From positions 620,001 to 684,000 of the forward strand of contig NZ_JADOUF010000001.1 in assembly GCF_015751905.1 (NCBI RefSeq): a DNA stretch of 64,000 bases, written 5' to 3'. This document shows, piece after piece, positions 17,500 through 25,940 of the stretch. Origin of the DNA: Longispora fulva. Lineage in GTDB: Bacteria > Actinomycetota > Actinomycetes > Mycobacteriales > Micromonosporaceae. The stretch's first letter is position 1. Each line of letters starts with the position of its first letter. The notes beneath the pieces are model-generated. The model worked only from the letters and a program-made list of their open reading frames with translations, had not been told where the DNA came from and made no database searches. The position numbers and the translations under genes are program-made.

Positions 17500-17788
17500 T
17501 CGGCGGGTTCAGAACTCTCCTGACGCGGCGGAGGCCGGCCCACCCGAACCGGCCGCCGTCGCCGGGAGTACCGCCATGAAAGCACGCATCCGAACGCTCC
17601 CCGTCCTGTCCCGCGCCCCGTCGCGCGGAAGGCATGCCTTCACCGTCCCCGAGTGGAGGTTGCCCGGACAGCCCCAAACATTCGGGGGGTCACCTCGTCG
17701 GCAGCGGCGGATTGTTGGCCGGTACGTACAACCAGGCGGGCGGGCCAGCCGGTACATACTCGTGGACACCACGAGGGGAGCTGGCGGG

Positions 17789-19195
17789 ATGGTCGGGTTC
17801 GACGAGTTCGTGGTGGGACGCTCGCCGCGGCTGCTGCGGCTGGCCTACCTGCTGACCGGCGACCACGCCCACGCTGAGGACCTGCTGCAGACCGCACTGG
17901 CCCGCTCGTGGTCGGCCTGGCGGCGGATCGCCGAGGATCCTGAGCCGTACGTGCGGCGGGTACTGGTGAACACGTACAACTCGTGGTGGCGGCGGCGGTG
18001 GAACGCCGAGCGGCCGACCGGTGTCCTGCCCGACCTGGTGCTGGCGAGCCCGCAGAGCGGGGTCGACGACCGCGACGCGGTGTGGCGGGCGCTCGGCAGG
18101 CTGCCCCACCAGCAACGGGCTGTGTTGGTGCTGCGCTACTTCGAGGACCTCACCGAGGCCCAGATCGCCGATGCGCTGGGCGTCTCGGCCGGCGCGGTGA
18201 AGGGCTACGCCGCCAAGGGTCTGGCCAAGCTCCGCCTCGATCCGACCCTGCTGGCCGACCCTGACCTGCCGGAGACGCCCCCGGGCACCGAACGTCTCGG
18301 GGGGGTGCGCGACCGGATCCGGTCCCGCCGCCGACAGCGGCTGATCACGGTGGGCGCGGCCTGCGCGGTGATCGTGGCCCTGGTCCTCGGCTACGCCCTG
18401 CTTCCCCGCGCGCACCCGGTGGTGCTGCCCCCGACCGAGCGGCGGATCGCCGGCTTCGCCGAGTACGCCGACGGGCACCGGATCGTCGCGGCGGCTGAGG
18501 GCACGTACCAGCATCCGGTGACGCTGACCTGGACGCCGACCACTCTGGACGTCATTGTCCTGCCGACCTGCGACGGGGGGTTCGATGTCCGGATCACCGT
18601 GCGCGTCAACGGAGGCGACTCCGGCTGGGTCAGCTGCGCCGGCCTCGGCCAGACGTCGTTCACACTCGGTCCGTCGAGCCTGGCCAGGCTCGGCGTCAGG
18701 CTCGGTGAGCCGACCATCGTGACCGCGGTCATCGACAACTGGCGGACGGGCGGGGCCGGTCCGGCGGTCGGCCGGATGTCGCTCGGGATCGGCGAGATGG
18801 TGCCCTTCGACCAGTACCCGTTCCCGGCCCGACCGGCCCGGCTCGCGCCGTTGGAGCCGCAGAGCCTCGGCGGGCCGACCGAACCGTCAGTCACCCTGTC
18901 GGCCGCCGGCCCGCACAGCGTGTCGGTTCCGTGGGGCGCCGCGACGATGATGCTGTGCGGCGCGCGGACACCCGGGATCCTGCACATCAGCGTCGACGGC
19001 CGGCCGCTGAAGGCCCAGACCTGGTGGGACTACCAGGCCGGGGCGCACGAGATCACACTCGAGGCGGCCGCCCCGGAGAACACGGTCACCGCCCCCGTCG
19101 GTTCCATGGTCACCGTGACCGTCGAGTCGGAGAAGATGAGCGGAGACTGGTACCTGACGGTCACCCCGAACGTCGTCCTGCATCCGGACCGGTGA
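17789..19195 (+). CDS. SigE-type ECF sigma factor fused to a transmembrane helix and extracellular domain
   Basis: 468 residues. Sigma region 2 (about 5-70, FDEFVVGRSPRLLRLAYLLT) and region 4 (about 100-150, RLPHQQRAVLVLRYFEDLTE, IADALGVSAGAVKGYAAKGL) form a complete SigE-like ECF factor. A basic stretch (DRIRSRRRQR) leads into one membrane helix (about 185-205) and then ~260 extracellular residues with beta-rich repeats and paired cysteines. The start at 17789 fits the family; an in-frame ATG at 17576 with its own GGGAG would add 71 non-conserved residues. Membrane tethering implies release by proteolysis or regulation in situ. Probably co-expressed with the next two genes. Confidence 0.78.
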   Translation: MVGFDEFVVGRSPRLLRLAYLLTGDHAHAEDLLQTALARSWSAWRRIAEDPEPYVRRVLVNTYNSWWRRRWNAERPTGVLPDLVLASPQSGVDDRDAVWRALGRLPHQQRAVLVLRYFEDLTEAQIADALGVSAGAVKGYAAKGLAKLRLDPTLLADPDLPETPPGTERLGGVRDRIRSRRRQRLITVGAACAVIVALVLGYALLPRAHPVVLPPTERRIAGFAEYADGHRIVAAAEGTYQHPVTLTWTPTTLDVIVLPTCDGGFDVRITVRVNGGDSGWVSCAGLGQTSFTLGPSSLARLGVRLGEPTIVTAVIDNWRTGGAGPAVGRMSLGIGEMVPFDQYPFPARPARLAPLEPQSLGGPTEPSVTLSAAGPHSVSVPWGAATMMLCGARTPGILHISVDGRPLKAQTWWDYQAGAHEITLEAAAPENTVTAPVGSMVTVTVESEKMSGDWYLTVTPNVVLHPDR

Positions 19196-19271
19196 CGACC
19201 ATCCACTCAGGCCCCGGTGGCGGGACGAGCCGGGGGAAGTCGAGCGACAGGACGTCGCCCCGGGCCCCGGC

Positions 19272-19277
19272 TATCCT
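19272..19277 (+). promoter_or_regulatory. -10 element of a leaderless transcript
   Basis: TATCCT lies 7 bases before the GTG at 19285, the spacing expected when transcription starts at the first base of the start codon. No ribosome-binding site is present. Confidence 0.5.
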
Positions 19278-19284
19278 CGCGATT

Positions 19285-19800
19285 GTGATCATCAACCACA
19301 GACACGCGGTCGCCCGGGTCGTGATGCTCGCCCTGGCGGTGGTGTTGTTGGCGGACGCGGCGGCGACGTACCTCGTCGTCACGCCCGGTGTCACCGCCCA
19401 GATCGGCCTGTCCTACGCCAACGGCCTCGCGCCCGCCGACCGGGTCGCCGAGACCCGGGACGGGCTGAGGGCCCACGCCGTGCCATTCCTGTTGTTCGCG
19501 CTGTGCTACCTGGCCCTTGCCGTCGTCGTCGCCCGCCGGGCCGGGCGGATCGCCGCGATCGTGGTCGGCGGGTTCGTGGCACTGTGGACCATCGTCGGCC
19601 AGACGCTGCCGTGGTTGGGCTTCGGCTCGCTGACCAACCCGGTGCCGCGGCCGGGGCAGATCGACTGGACGGTGATCGCCGAGGCGGTGCCCCGGTGGTA
19701 CGCGCCGACGAGCCTGGCCCTGTTCGCCGCCGAACTCACCCTGGTCGCCGCGGCGACGATCCTACTGATACCTGGCACGTGGGATAGGGTCCGCGCATGA
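19285..19800 (+). CDS. Four-helix membrane protein of unknown function
   Basis: 171 residues starting at a GTG that directly follows a TATCCT -10 element, so the mRNA is probably leaderless. Four hydrophobic segments (about 8-30, 65-83, 85-105 and 140-163) are separated by a loop with YANGLAPADRVAETRDGL. The stop overlaps the next gene by 4 nt (ATGA), so it is coupled to a lipoprotein. Not a recognised family. Confidence 0.6.
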   Translation: MIINHRHAVARVVMLALAVVLLADAAATYLVVTPGVTAQIGLSYANGLAPADRVAETRDGLRAHAVPFLLFALCYLALAVVVARRAGRIAAIVVGGFVALWTIVGQTLPWLGFGSLTNPVPRPGQIDWTVIAEAVPRWYAPTSLALFAAELTLVAAATILLIPGTWDRVRA

Positions 19801-20675
19801 GGCGCGCGGTCGTCCTGGTCGTTCTGCTGGCGCTCACCACCGGGTGTTTCGGAGGGTTGGGCGGCTACCCGAAGCCGGCGGACCTGACGCCGGAGGGCCT
19901 GGTGGGCGTGTGGCGGACCTCGGACGGCGGCCGTGCGGTGGAGTTCACGGCCGAGGGTGACTTCTACGCCACTGACGTGGGCTTCATGTTTCTCGACTTC
20001 GACGGCGGAAGGCTGGCCAACGGGACCGATCTGCGCCGAGAGAAGGTCTCCGGCTCCGGGCAGTGGGCGCTGGACCCGGCGGGCGACCGGACCGGTGCTC
20101 CGGTGTCCCGCGTCGGGTTGCACTTCGACGCGCTCGGCGGGGGAGCACATCGGGCGGCCATGGAAATTCATGCGCAGTGGTCGGACTCGGGCATCGCACT
20201 GGTCCACTACGTCGGCGATCCGGACTCCAACGACACGATCAGCTACGTCAAATGTGCTGCGAACTGCCCGAACCCAGCCGAGGGTCACCCTGTGCCCGGT
20301 GAACGGATCGGTGCGACCGCAGGGCAGATGGCGGGCACATGGCGGGACGTGGAGCACGGTGGATCGATCACCCTGGACAAGGACGGCCGGTTCCGGGGGA
20401 GCGACTTCTCGTACCAGTTCGATGTGCGATGGTTCGGTCCCGGTGTGCTGCCAGGAACGGGCACCTGGAGTGTGGAGCGGCCGCCGGGAGATCGCGCCGG
20501 AGCTCTGGCGGGCATCCGGCTCCTGTTCGGCGAGGTGGCGGGACATGCCGTGCACGGAGACAACCGCACGATGCGGGTCTATCGGATCGGTGAGGTGATG
20601 GCGCTGGTCAGCGTCACCAGTGATCCGACGGTGAATCCACGGTTCGTGTACATGCGGTGCGGGGAGTGCGGATAG
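19797..20675 (+). CDS. Lipoprotein with duplicated ~115-residue domain
   Basis: 292 residues. The signal peptide ends in a lipobox LTTGC (about 14-18), so the mature protein should be lipid-anchored outside the membrane. Two copies of one domain follow: copy 1 begins GLVGVWRTSDGGRAVEFTAE and ends DTISYVKCAANC; copy 2 begins QMAGTWRDVEHGGSITLDKD and ends PRFVYMRCGECG. Each copy has a G-x-W opening, a GSGQW/GTGTW strand and a final Cys-x-x-Cys pair, suggesting a lipocalin-like beta-barrel. Overlap with the preceding membrane protein indicates a common function; ligand unknown. Confidence 0.7.
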   Translation: MRRAVVLVVLLALTTGCFGGLGGYPKPADLTPEGLVGVWRTSDGGRAVEFTAEGDFYATDVGFMFLDFDGGRLANGTDLRREKVSGSGQWALDPAGDRTGAPVSRVGLHFDALGGGAHRAAMEIHAQWSDSGIALVHYVGDPDSNDTISYVKCAANCPNPAEGHPVPGERIGATAGQMAGTWRDVEHGGSITLDKDGRFRGSDFSYQFDVRWFGPGVLPGTGTWSVERPPGDRAGALAGIRLLFGEVAGHAVHGDNRTMRVYRIGEVMALVSVTSDPTVNPRFVYMRCGECG

Positions 20676-20758
20676 AGGGCCGCCGCCCGGAACCGTCACC
20701 CGCGTACCCCTCTGAGGGGTTTTCGACCTGGCGACTCTGCGTGGTCGGTGCCAGCGGC

Positions 20759-20764
20759 TAGCCT
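20759..20764 (+). promoter_or_regulatory. -10 element of a leaderless SARP transcript
   Basis: TAGCCT ends 6 bases before the GTG start at 20771 and no ribosome-binding site lies between them. Confidence 0.5.
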
Positions 20765-20770
20765 GGCGGG

Positions 20771-23700
20771 GTGGAGTTCCGGATTCTGGGTGGCGTCGAG
20801 GTCCTCGTGGGCGGTCGTGCCGTCGACGTGGGCACCCGGCGGATGCAACGCCGGGTCCTCGGGCTGCTCCTGCTGCACCTCAACGCCCCGCTGACCGTCG
20901 AGCGAATGATCGACCTGCTCTGGGGTGCCGACGCACCCGGGAGTGCGCGCGGTGCCCTCCAGGTGCACGTTTCCCGGCTACGTTCCGTGCTCGCCGCCGA
21001 ACACGCCGACCGGCACGGTGTCCGCCTGCTCACCGCGACTGGCGGCTACCTCCTCGAGGGCGCCCCGGAGCTCGTCGACGCGCACCGGTTCCGGAGCCTG
21101 TGCGGCCGGGCCCGCGAGGCGGACGACCCGGCGACCCGGGGCCGGCTGCTCGGCGAGGCACTCGACCTGTGGTCCGGCCCGCCGCTGGGCGACCTGGCCA
21201 CCGAGCGGATCCGGTGCGAGCACCTGGCCGGCTGGGAGGACCTGCGGGTGTCGGCCGTGGAGTGGCGTGCCGAGGCCGCGCTGGCGGTCGGCGACCCTTC
21301 GGGGGTGCTCGCCGAGCTGGCCGCCGTCCGCGCCGGGCACCCGTCCCGCGAGCGCCTCGTCGAGTTGCACATGCTGGCCCTGTACCGTTCCGGCGCGCGG
21401 GCGGAGGCGCTCGCAGAGTTCGAACGCGCCCGCGACCGGCTCGCCGAGGAGACCGGCCTGGACCCGCGTGCCGAACTCGCCGAGCTGCACGCCCGGATCC
21501 TGCGCTCGGACCCGACCCTGGACCTGCGGGTCGAGCCCGCGCCGACCGGCCCGGCCCCGGCGCAGCTGCCGCCCGTGCACTACGACTTCGTCGGCCGTGA
21601 CGACGAACTCGGTCACCTCGACGCGCTGCTCACCGGGCGGGACGCGGCGGCCGGGGCGGTGGTGATCAGCACGATCGCCGGCGTCGGGGGCATCGGCAAG
21701 ACGGCGCTGGCCGTGCACTGGTCGCACCGGGTCCGGGACCGGTTCCCCGACGGCCAGATCTACCTCAACCTGCAGGGCTACTCGGCAGCCGCGCCGCTGC
21801 GTCCTATCGACGCGCTGGTCCGGGTGCTCACGGCGTTCGGCGTCAAGGGCGACAAGGTGCCCACCGAGGTCGAGGAGGCCACGGACCTGTACCGCAGCGT
21901 CGTCGCCGACAAGCGTGTCCTCGTGGTCCTCGACAACGCCGCCACCGCCGAACAGGTGCGCCCGCTGCTGCCCAGCAACGCCGGCAGCCTTGCACTCGTC
22001 ACGAGCCGCGACCGGTTGTCCAGCCTCATCGCCAAGGGCGGGGCCACCCGGCTCACGCTGGGCATCCTGCCGCTCGACCGATCCCTGGAACTCCTCGCCC
22101 GGGTGATCGGAGCGGACCGTGCCGCCGCCGAACCGGCCGCTTCGGCCCGCCTCGTCGCGTTGTGCGGACATCTGCCCCTGGCGATCCGGATCACCGCGGC
22201 GCTGCTCCTCGAACAGCCCGACAAGTCGATCACCGCGCACGCCGACGAACTCGCCGCGACCGACCGGCTCACCGCGCTCGGCATCGCCGACGACGAGCAG
22301 GCGTCCGTGCGCGCGGCGTTCGACCAGTCCTACCGGGGACTCACCGGCGAGCAGGCCGGCCTGTTCCGCCTGCTGGGTCTGTTTCCCGGCGAGGACGTCA
22401 CATCGGACGGGGCCGCCAGCCTCGCGGGGACCAGCCCGGCCGAGGCCAGGGCGCTCCTCGACCGGCTCGCCGCAGGACACCTCGTGGAGACGACAGGCTC
22501 CGGCCGGTACACGATGCACGACCTGCTCGCCGAGTACGCCCGGAACCTGTGCGCCGCGCAGGACCCGCCCGAGGCCCGCTCGGCGGCGCTGGTCCGGTTG
22601 TTCGACTTCTACCTGTCCACGTCGGCGGCCGCCATGGACCAGCTGCATCCGGGCGACAGCCGCTCGGGGCTGTCCGGCTCGGTGCCGCCGTTCCCGGACC
22701 AGGGCACGGCCGCGGCGTGGCTGGACGCCGAGCGGGTCTCTCTGCTCGCGATGGCCGGCCACGACCCGGCCGGTGACCTCGCACGGCCCACGATCGAGCT
22801 GGCGGAGCTCCTGTTCCGCTACTCCGACGACCGCGGCCACTACAACGACGGCCTCACCCTGCACTCGCACGCCCTGACGGCAGCCCGGGCCCTCGGCGAC
22901 GACGACGCGCTGCGCGGGGCCCACAATCTGCTGGGCGTGGCGTACATGCGTCTGAGCCGCTACGAACGCGCCCTCGAACACCTTGGCGAGGCCCTGTCCC
23001 TCGTCGCGCCGGACGACCCCATCGCTGAGGCCCCGGTCTGCAACAACATCGGGATCATCTACTTCCGCCTGGGCCGGTATGAGGACGCGCAGACCTACCT
23101 CCGCCGAGCCTATGAGGGCCACCGCGCGATGGATGCGCAGCTGAACGCGGTCCGCTCGGCCAGCAACCTCGCGGTGGTCCTCGGCCGGTTGGGCCGCTAC
23201 CACGAGGCGCTCGGCCACCTCCGGGACACTCTGGACTACCACGTCTCGGCCGGCAACCGGGACCGCGAGGGCCTGACCCTGGACAACCTTGCCTACTTCG
23301 AGTGCAGGATCGGGGAGTACGAGCGGGCCACCGAGCACCACCTGCGCGCCCTGGCCATCTTTCAGGAGATGGGCAACCGCCTGATGGAGGTCAACGTGCT
23401 TGCCAACCTGGCCGTCGTCCTCGGTCGCCAGGGCCGCCACGCCGAGGCCGTCGCCCACCTGGAGAAGGCACTCGCCCACCGGCGCGAGATCGGGGCCCGC
23501 GCGGCCGAGGGCGCCGGCCTGACCGCGCTCGGCACGGTGTACCACCTCTGGGGCCGGCCCGACGAGGCCCGAGAACAGTTCCAACGGGCACTGTCCCTCG
23601 GCCGTGACATCGGGGAGCCGTCCCTGGTCACGGAAGCGATGATCGGCCTCGGGCTCGCCGAGTGCCGGCTGGGCCGGCCGGCCGAGGCCGTCCAGCACCA

Positions 23701-23893
23701 CCGGGAGGCGCTGGAGTCGGCGCGCCGGACCGGGGAACGCTACCTCGAGGCCGGGGCACTCGCCGGGCTGGGCGCGGCGTACGTGGCCCTCGGCGACCGG
23801 GACACGGCTCGCGAGTACCGCCGGGAGGCGCTCGCCCTGTACACGGCGATGGGCCTTCCGGAGGCCGCCGAGATCCGCCGCCTTGTGAGCTGA
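20771..23893 (+). CDS. SARP/AfsR-type regulator with NB-ARC and TPR domains
   Basis: 1040 residues from a leaderless GTG. Order of domains: OmpR-type winged helix (1-95, MEFRILGGVEVLVGG), BTAD (about 100-250), a STAND NTPase with Walker A GVGGIGKTALAVHW at about 304 and Walker B VLVVLDNA, then about eight tetratricopeptide repeats (about 690-1030, units such as GRYEDAQTYLRRAYEGHRAM). AfsR-like proteins activate secondary-metabolite or development genes on ligand or phosphorylation signals. A truncated transporter follows immediately. It is paralogous to the SARP at 38026. Confidence 0.9.
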   Translation: MEFRILGGVEVLVGGRAVDVGTRRMQRRVLGLLLLHLNAPLTVERMIDLLWGADAPGSARGALQVHVSRLRSVLAAEHADRHGVRLLTATGGYLLEGAPELVDAHRFRSLCGRAREADDPATRGRLLGEALDLWSGPPLGDLATERIRCEHLAGWEDLRVSAVEWRAEAALAVGDPSGVLAELAAVRAGHPSRERLVELHMLALYRSGARAEALAEFERARDRLAEETGLDPRAELAELHARILRSDPTLDLRVEPAPTGPAPAQLPPVHYDFVGRDDELGHLDALLTGRDAAAGAVVISTIAGVGGIGKTALAVHWSHRVRDRFPDGQIYLNLQGYSAAAPLRPIDALVRVLTAFGVKGDKVPTEVEEATDLYRSVVADKRVLVVLDNAATAEQVRPLLPSNAGSLALVTSRDRLSSLIAKGGATRLTLGILPLDRSLELLARVIGADRAAAEPAASARLVALCGHLPLAIRITAALLLEQPDKSITAHADELAATDRLTALGIADDEQASVRAAFDQSYRGLTGEQAGLFRLLGLFPGEDVTSDGAASLAGTSPAEARALLDRLAAGHLVETTGSGRYTMHDLLAEYARNLCAAQDPPEARSAALVRLFDFYLSTSAAAMDQLHPGDSRSGLSGSVPPFPDQGTAAAWLDAERVSLLAMAGHDPAGDLARPTIELAELLFRYSDDRGHYNDGLTLHSHALTAARALGDDDALRGAHNLLGVAYMRLSRYERALEHLGEALSLVAPDDPIAEAPVCNNIGIIYFRLGRYEDAQTYLRRAYEGHRAMDAQLNAVRSASNLAVVLGRLGRYHEALGHLRDTLDYHVSAGNRDREGLTLDNLAYFECRIGEYERATEHHLRALAIFQEMGNRLMEVNVLANLAVVLGRQGRHAEAVAHLEKALAHRREIGARAAEGAGLTALGTVYHLWGRPDEAREQFQRALSLGRDIGEPSLVTEAMIGLGLAECRLGRPAEAVQHHREALESARRTGERYLEAGALAGLGAAYVALGDRDTAREYRREALALYTAMGLPEAAEIRRLVS

Positions 23894-24503
23894 CACCGCC
23901 ATCCGCCGACCTCCCGGTCACCCGATTCGGCGCGCTGATCGCGGTGCTGTCCCGTACACCGGAAGGCTGGTCGGCGCGTGGGGTCCCCGGCTGCCACTCG
24001 TGGTCTCCGGCCCCGCGCTGGCCCTCGGTGGCCTCCTGTCGCTGCTGTTCGAGCCGGCCACACCGCTGGTGCTGGTACTCGCGGTGTATCTGCTGTTCGG
24101 CGTCTTCCAGGGCACCGTCAACCCGCCGATCACCAACACCGCCGTATCGGGCATGCCGCGCTCGATGGCGGGCGTGGCCACGTCGCTGGCCTCCGCCGGC
24201 CGGCAGACCGGCACCACGCTCGGCGTCGCGATCGCCGGGACGATCGTGGGTTCGGTCAGCGGCGGCACGGCGTTCACCGACTCCGAGCGCGGGGTGTGGT
24301 GGATGGTGTTCGGCCTCGGCCTCGCCATCCTGGTTCTGGGGCTGATCAGCACCGGCGCCTGGGCCAAGGGCACCGCCGCGCGGGCCGCGGCGGTGTTCGA
24401 GGAGGTGGACCGGGGCGCTGCCGCCCCGGCCTCGGGTAGCGGCCGGAGTTGGGCGCGCCGGAGGCCTTCCGCAGCGCCCGACGACCTCCCTATTCGACCG
24501 TGA
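23894..24503 (+). pseudogene. 5'-truncated MFS (DHA2-type) transporter remnant
   Basis: From about 23955 the plus-strand frame reads YTGRLVGAWGPRLPLVVSGP, which aligns with the middle of a 14-TM drug-efflux MFS protein, and continues through VYLLFGVFQGTVNPPITNTA and VATSLASAGRQTGTTLGVAI to the stop at 24503. Only the last ~180 of ~480 expected residues remain. No start codon with a ribosome-binding site exists near the break, which falls within ~60 bp of the SARP stop. The remnant probably records a deletion that joined the SARP to its former efflux target. The last 14 bp overlap the convergent 3D-domain gene. Confidence 0.7.
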
Positions 24504-25710
24504 TCGTGCGGCTCTGCACGCCCCAGTTGTCGGCCTCGGCGCCGGGCAGCCACACGTCGACGATGGTGCCCTGGATCCAGGTGCCGATGTCACCCGCGTA
24601 GCAGTGGCCGTAGCCGGCGACCTTCAGCCGGGTGCCCCACGGGATGTAGCGGGTGTCGACGGCGCAGATCCCGAGCCCGGCCGTGTAGCCGCTCGCGGTC
24701 TGACCGGTGTCGTTGTAGGACGTGATCTTGTACGTGAACGTGCTGCCCACCGCCAGCGCGAACGGCTCGACGGTCCCGCCGTCCTCCAGCCGGTACGGTC
24801 GCGACAGTTGCCCCGTGGACGCGTCGCTCGCGTCGGTCCGCAGTGCCACGACCGTGTAGTGCGCGTTGCGGCAGGGGGACTTGTCGGTGACCGTCAGCGA
24901 GGCCTGGCCCCAGTCGTCGACCCATTGCACGGACTGGGCGTTGCGCCACACCCGGTACGCCTTCGCGCCGGCCACCCGGTCGAAGCCGAGGGTCACGACC
25001 CCGCCCGACAGTGAGCCGCGCACGTTTCCCGGCGCGGGCAACCGGCCGCTGAGGTCGACGACGGGTCCCTGGCTGACGGCGTCGTGGCTGGGGCCGGCGG
25101 GTCGGTCGGGCGGCACGTCGTTGCTGAAGTGCTGGCACGCGGGCAGTGCGGCTCCCGGTCCGCCACCACCGGTGGGGGAGGGCGTCGGCGACGGCCCGGC
25201 GGTCTGCGAGGGCGAGGGCGAGGGGTTGCCGCCGGGGCCGGGTAGCGAGAAGTCGTCGGCCCGGTAGGCGCCCTGGCCGTACCAGCCGTGCACGAACACC
25301 GTGGCCGTCGAGGCGTTCGCCCCGGTGGTGAATGTGACCGACAACTGCTGGTACGCCCCACCGGTGCCCGGGGTCCAGACACTGTCGCCCCCCGAGACGC
25401 CGAGATACACGTAGGCGCCGGTCACCCACGCCGACAGGGTGTAGGTGGTGGACGGCGTGACGGACACGGTCTGGGTGCACTGGGCGGTGTCGGCACCCGT
25501 GACGTCGCCGCGCAGGGCCGCGGCCCCCGAGTGCGGGCCGGAGGTGTCGGCGGTCGCGGTGGCGGGACAGGACCAGCCCGACAGTCCGGACTCGAACCCC
25601 GGATTGGCGAGGGCGTTGCCGGCCGCCGAGGCGGGGTGGGCGGCGAGGACCGCGGTGGCGGCGACGAGGGCCGCCCCGACGATCGCGAGCGCGCGGACGC
25701 GTCTGCGCAT
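24490..25710 (-). CDS. Secreted protein with carbohydrate-binding module and C-terminal 3D domain
   Basis: 406 residues. Signal peptide 1-30 (core ALAIVGAALVAATAVLAA). An N-terminal carbohydrate-binding beta-sandwich (about 32-165, ALANPGFESGLSGWSCPATA ... FVHGWYGQGAYRADDFSL) is shared with two of the nearby chitinases. A Pro/Ser linker, a fibronectin-III-like segment (about 215-310) and a C-terminal 3D double-psi-barrel domain (about 340-406) follow; AVDTRYIPWGTRLKV, AGDIGTWIQGTIVDVW and NWGVQSRTITV carry its Asp residues. 3D domains occur in lytic transglycosylases and cell-wall proteins, so polysaccharide cleavage is possible. The start overlaps a striking inverted repeat. Confidence 0.75.
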   Translation of the reverse strand: MRRRVRALAIVGAALVAATAVLAAHPASAAGNALANPGFESGLSGWSCPATATADTSGPHSGAAALRGDVTGADTAQCTQTVSVTPSTTYTLSAWVTGAYVYLGVSGGDSVWTPGTGGAYQQLSVTFTTGANASTATVFVHGWYGQGAYRADDFSLPGPGGNPSPSPSQTAGPSPTPSPTGGGGPGAALPACQHFSNDVPPDRPAGPSHDAVSQGPVVDLSGRLPAPGNVRGSLSGGVVTLGFDRVAGAKAYRVWRNAQSVQWVDDWGQASLTVTDKSPCRNAHYTVVALRTDASDASTGQLSRPYRLEDGGTVEPFALAVGSTFTYKITSYNDTGQTASGYTAGLGICAVDTRYIPWGTRLKVAGYGHCYAGDIGTWIQGTIVDVWLPGAEADNWGVQSRTITVE

Positions 25711-25757
25711 GGTCACCAACTCAATTCTTAACAAAGTTTCCGATTGAGAAGGTCACC
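25711..25757. promoter_or_regulatory. Interrupted inverted repeat upstream of the 3D-domain gene
   Basis: GGTCACCAACTCAAT (25711-25725) is matched in inverted orientation by ATTGAGAAGGTCACC (25743-25757), 12 of 15 positions, around a centre holding TTAACAAAG. The left arm abuts the start codon at 25710, so binding there would block transcription or translation. Confidence 0.45.
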
Positions 25758-25940
25758 GTACCGGTAAATATCGACGGGTGTCCCTGGCGGCTGTCCGCCG
25801 GGTCGGCAAGCCGCCGCGCACGGGTGGCGGGAGGGCGACGTGGCGGCTATCCGCCCCGGTGGTGGCGCTTCTGGAAGGAAGGTTGCCAGATACTTTGGCG
25901 GGTGCACGGCCCCCGATTCCCTCGTCGAGGAGTGTCCACC

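Noticed and set aside
25711-25760. DasR-type operator near the chitinases
   Set aside because: No copy of the ACTGGTCTAGACCA-like palindrome was found; the inverted repeat here has a different sequence.
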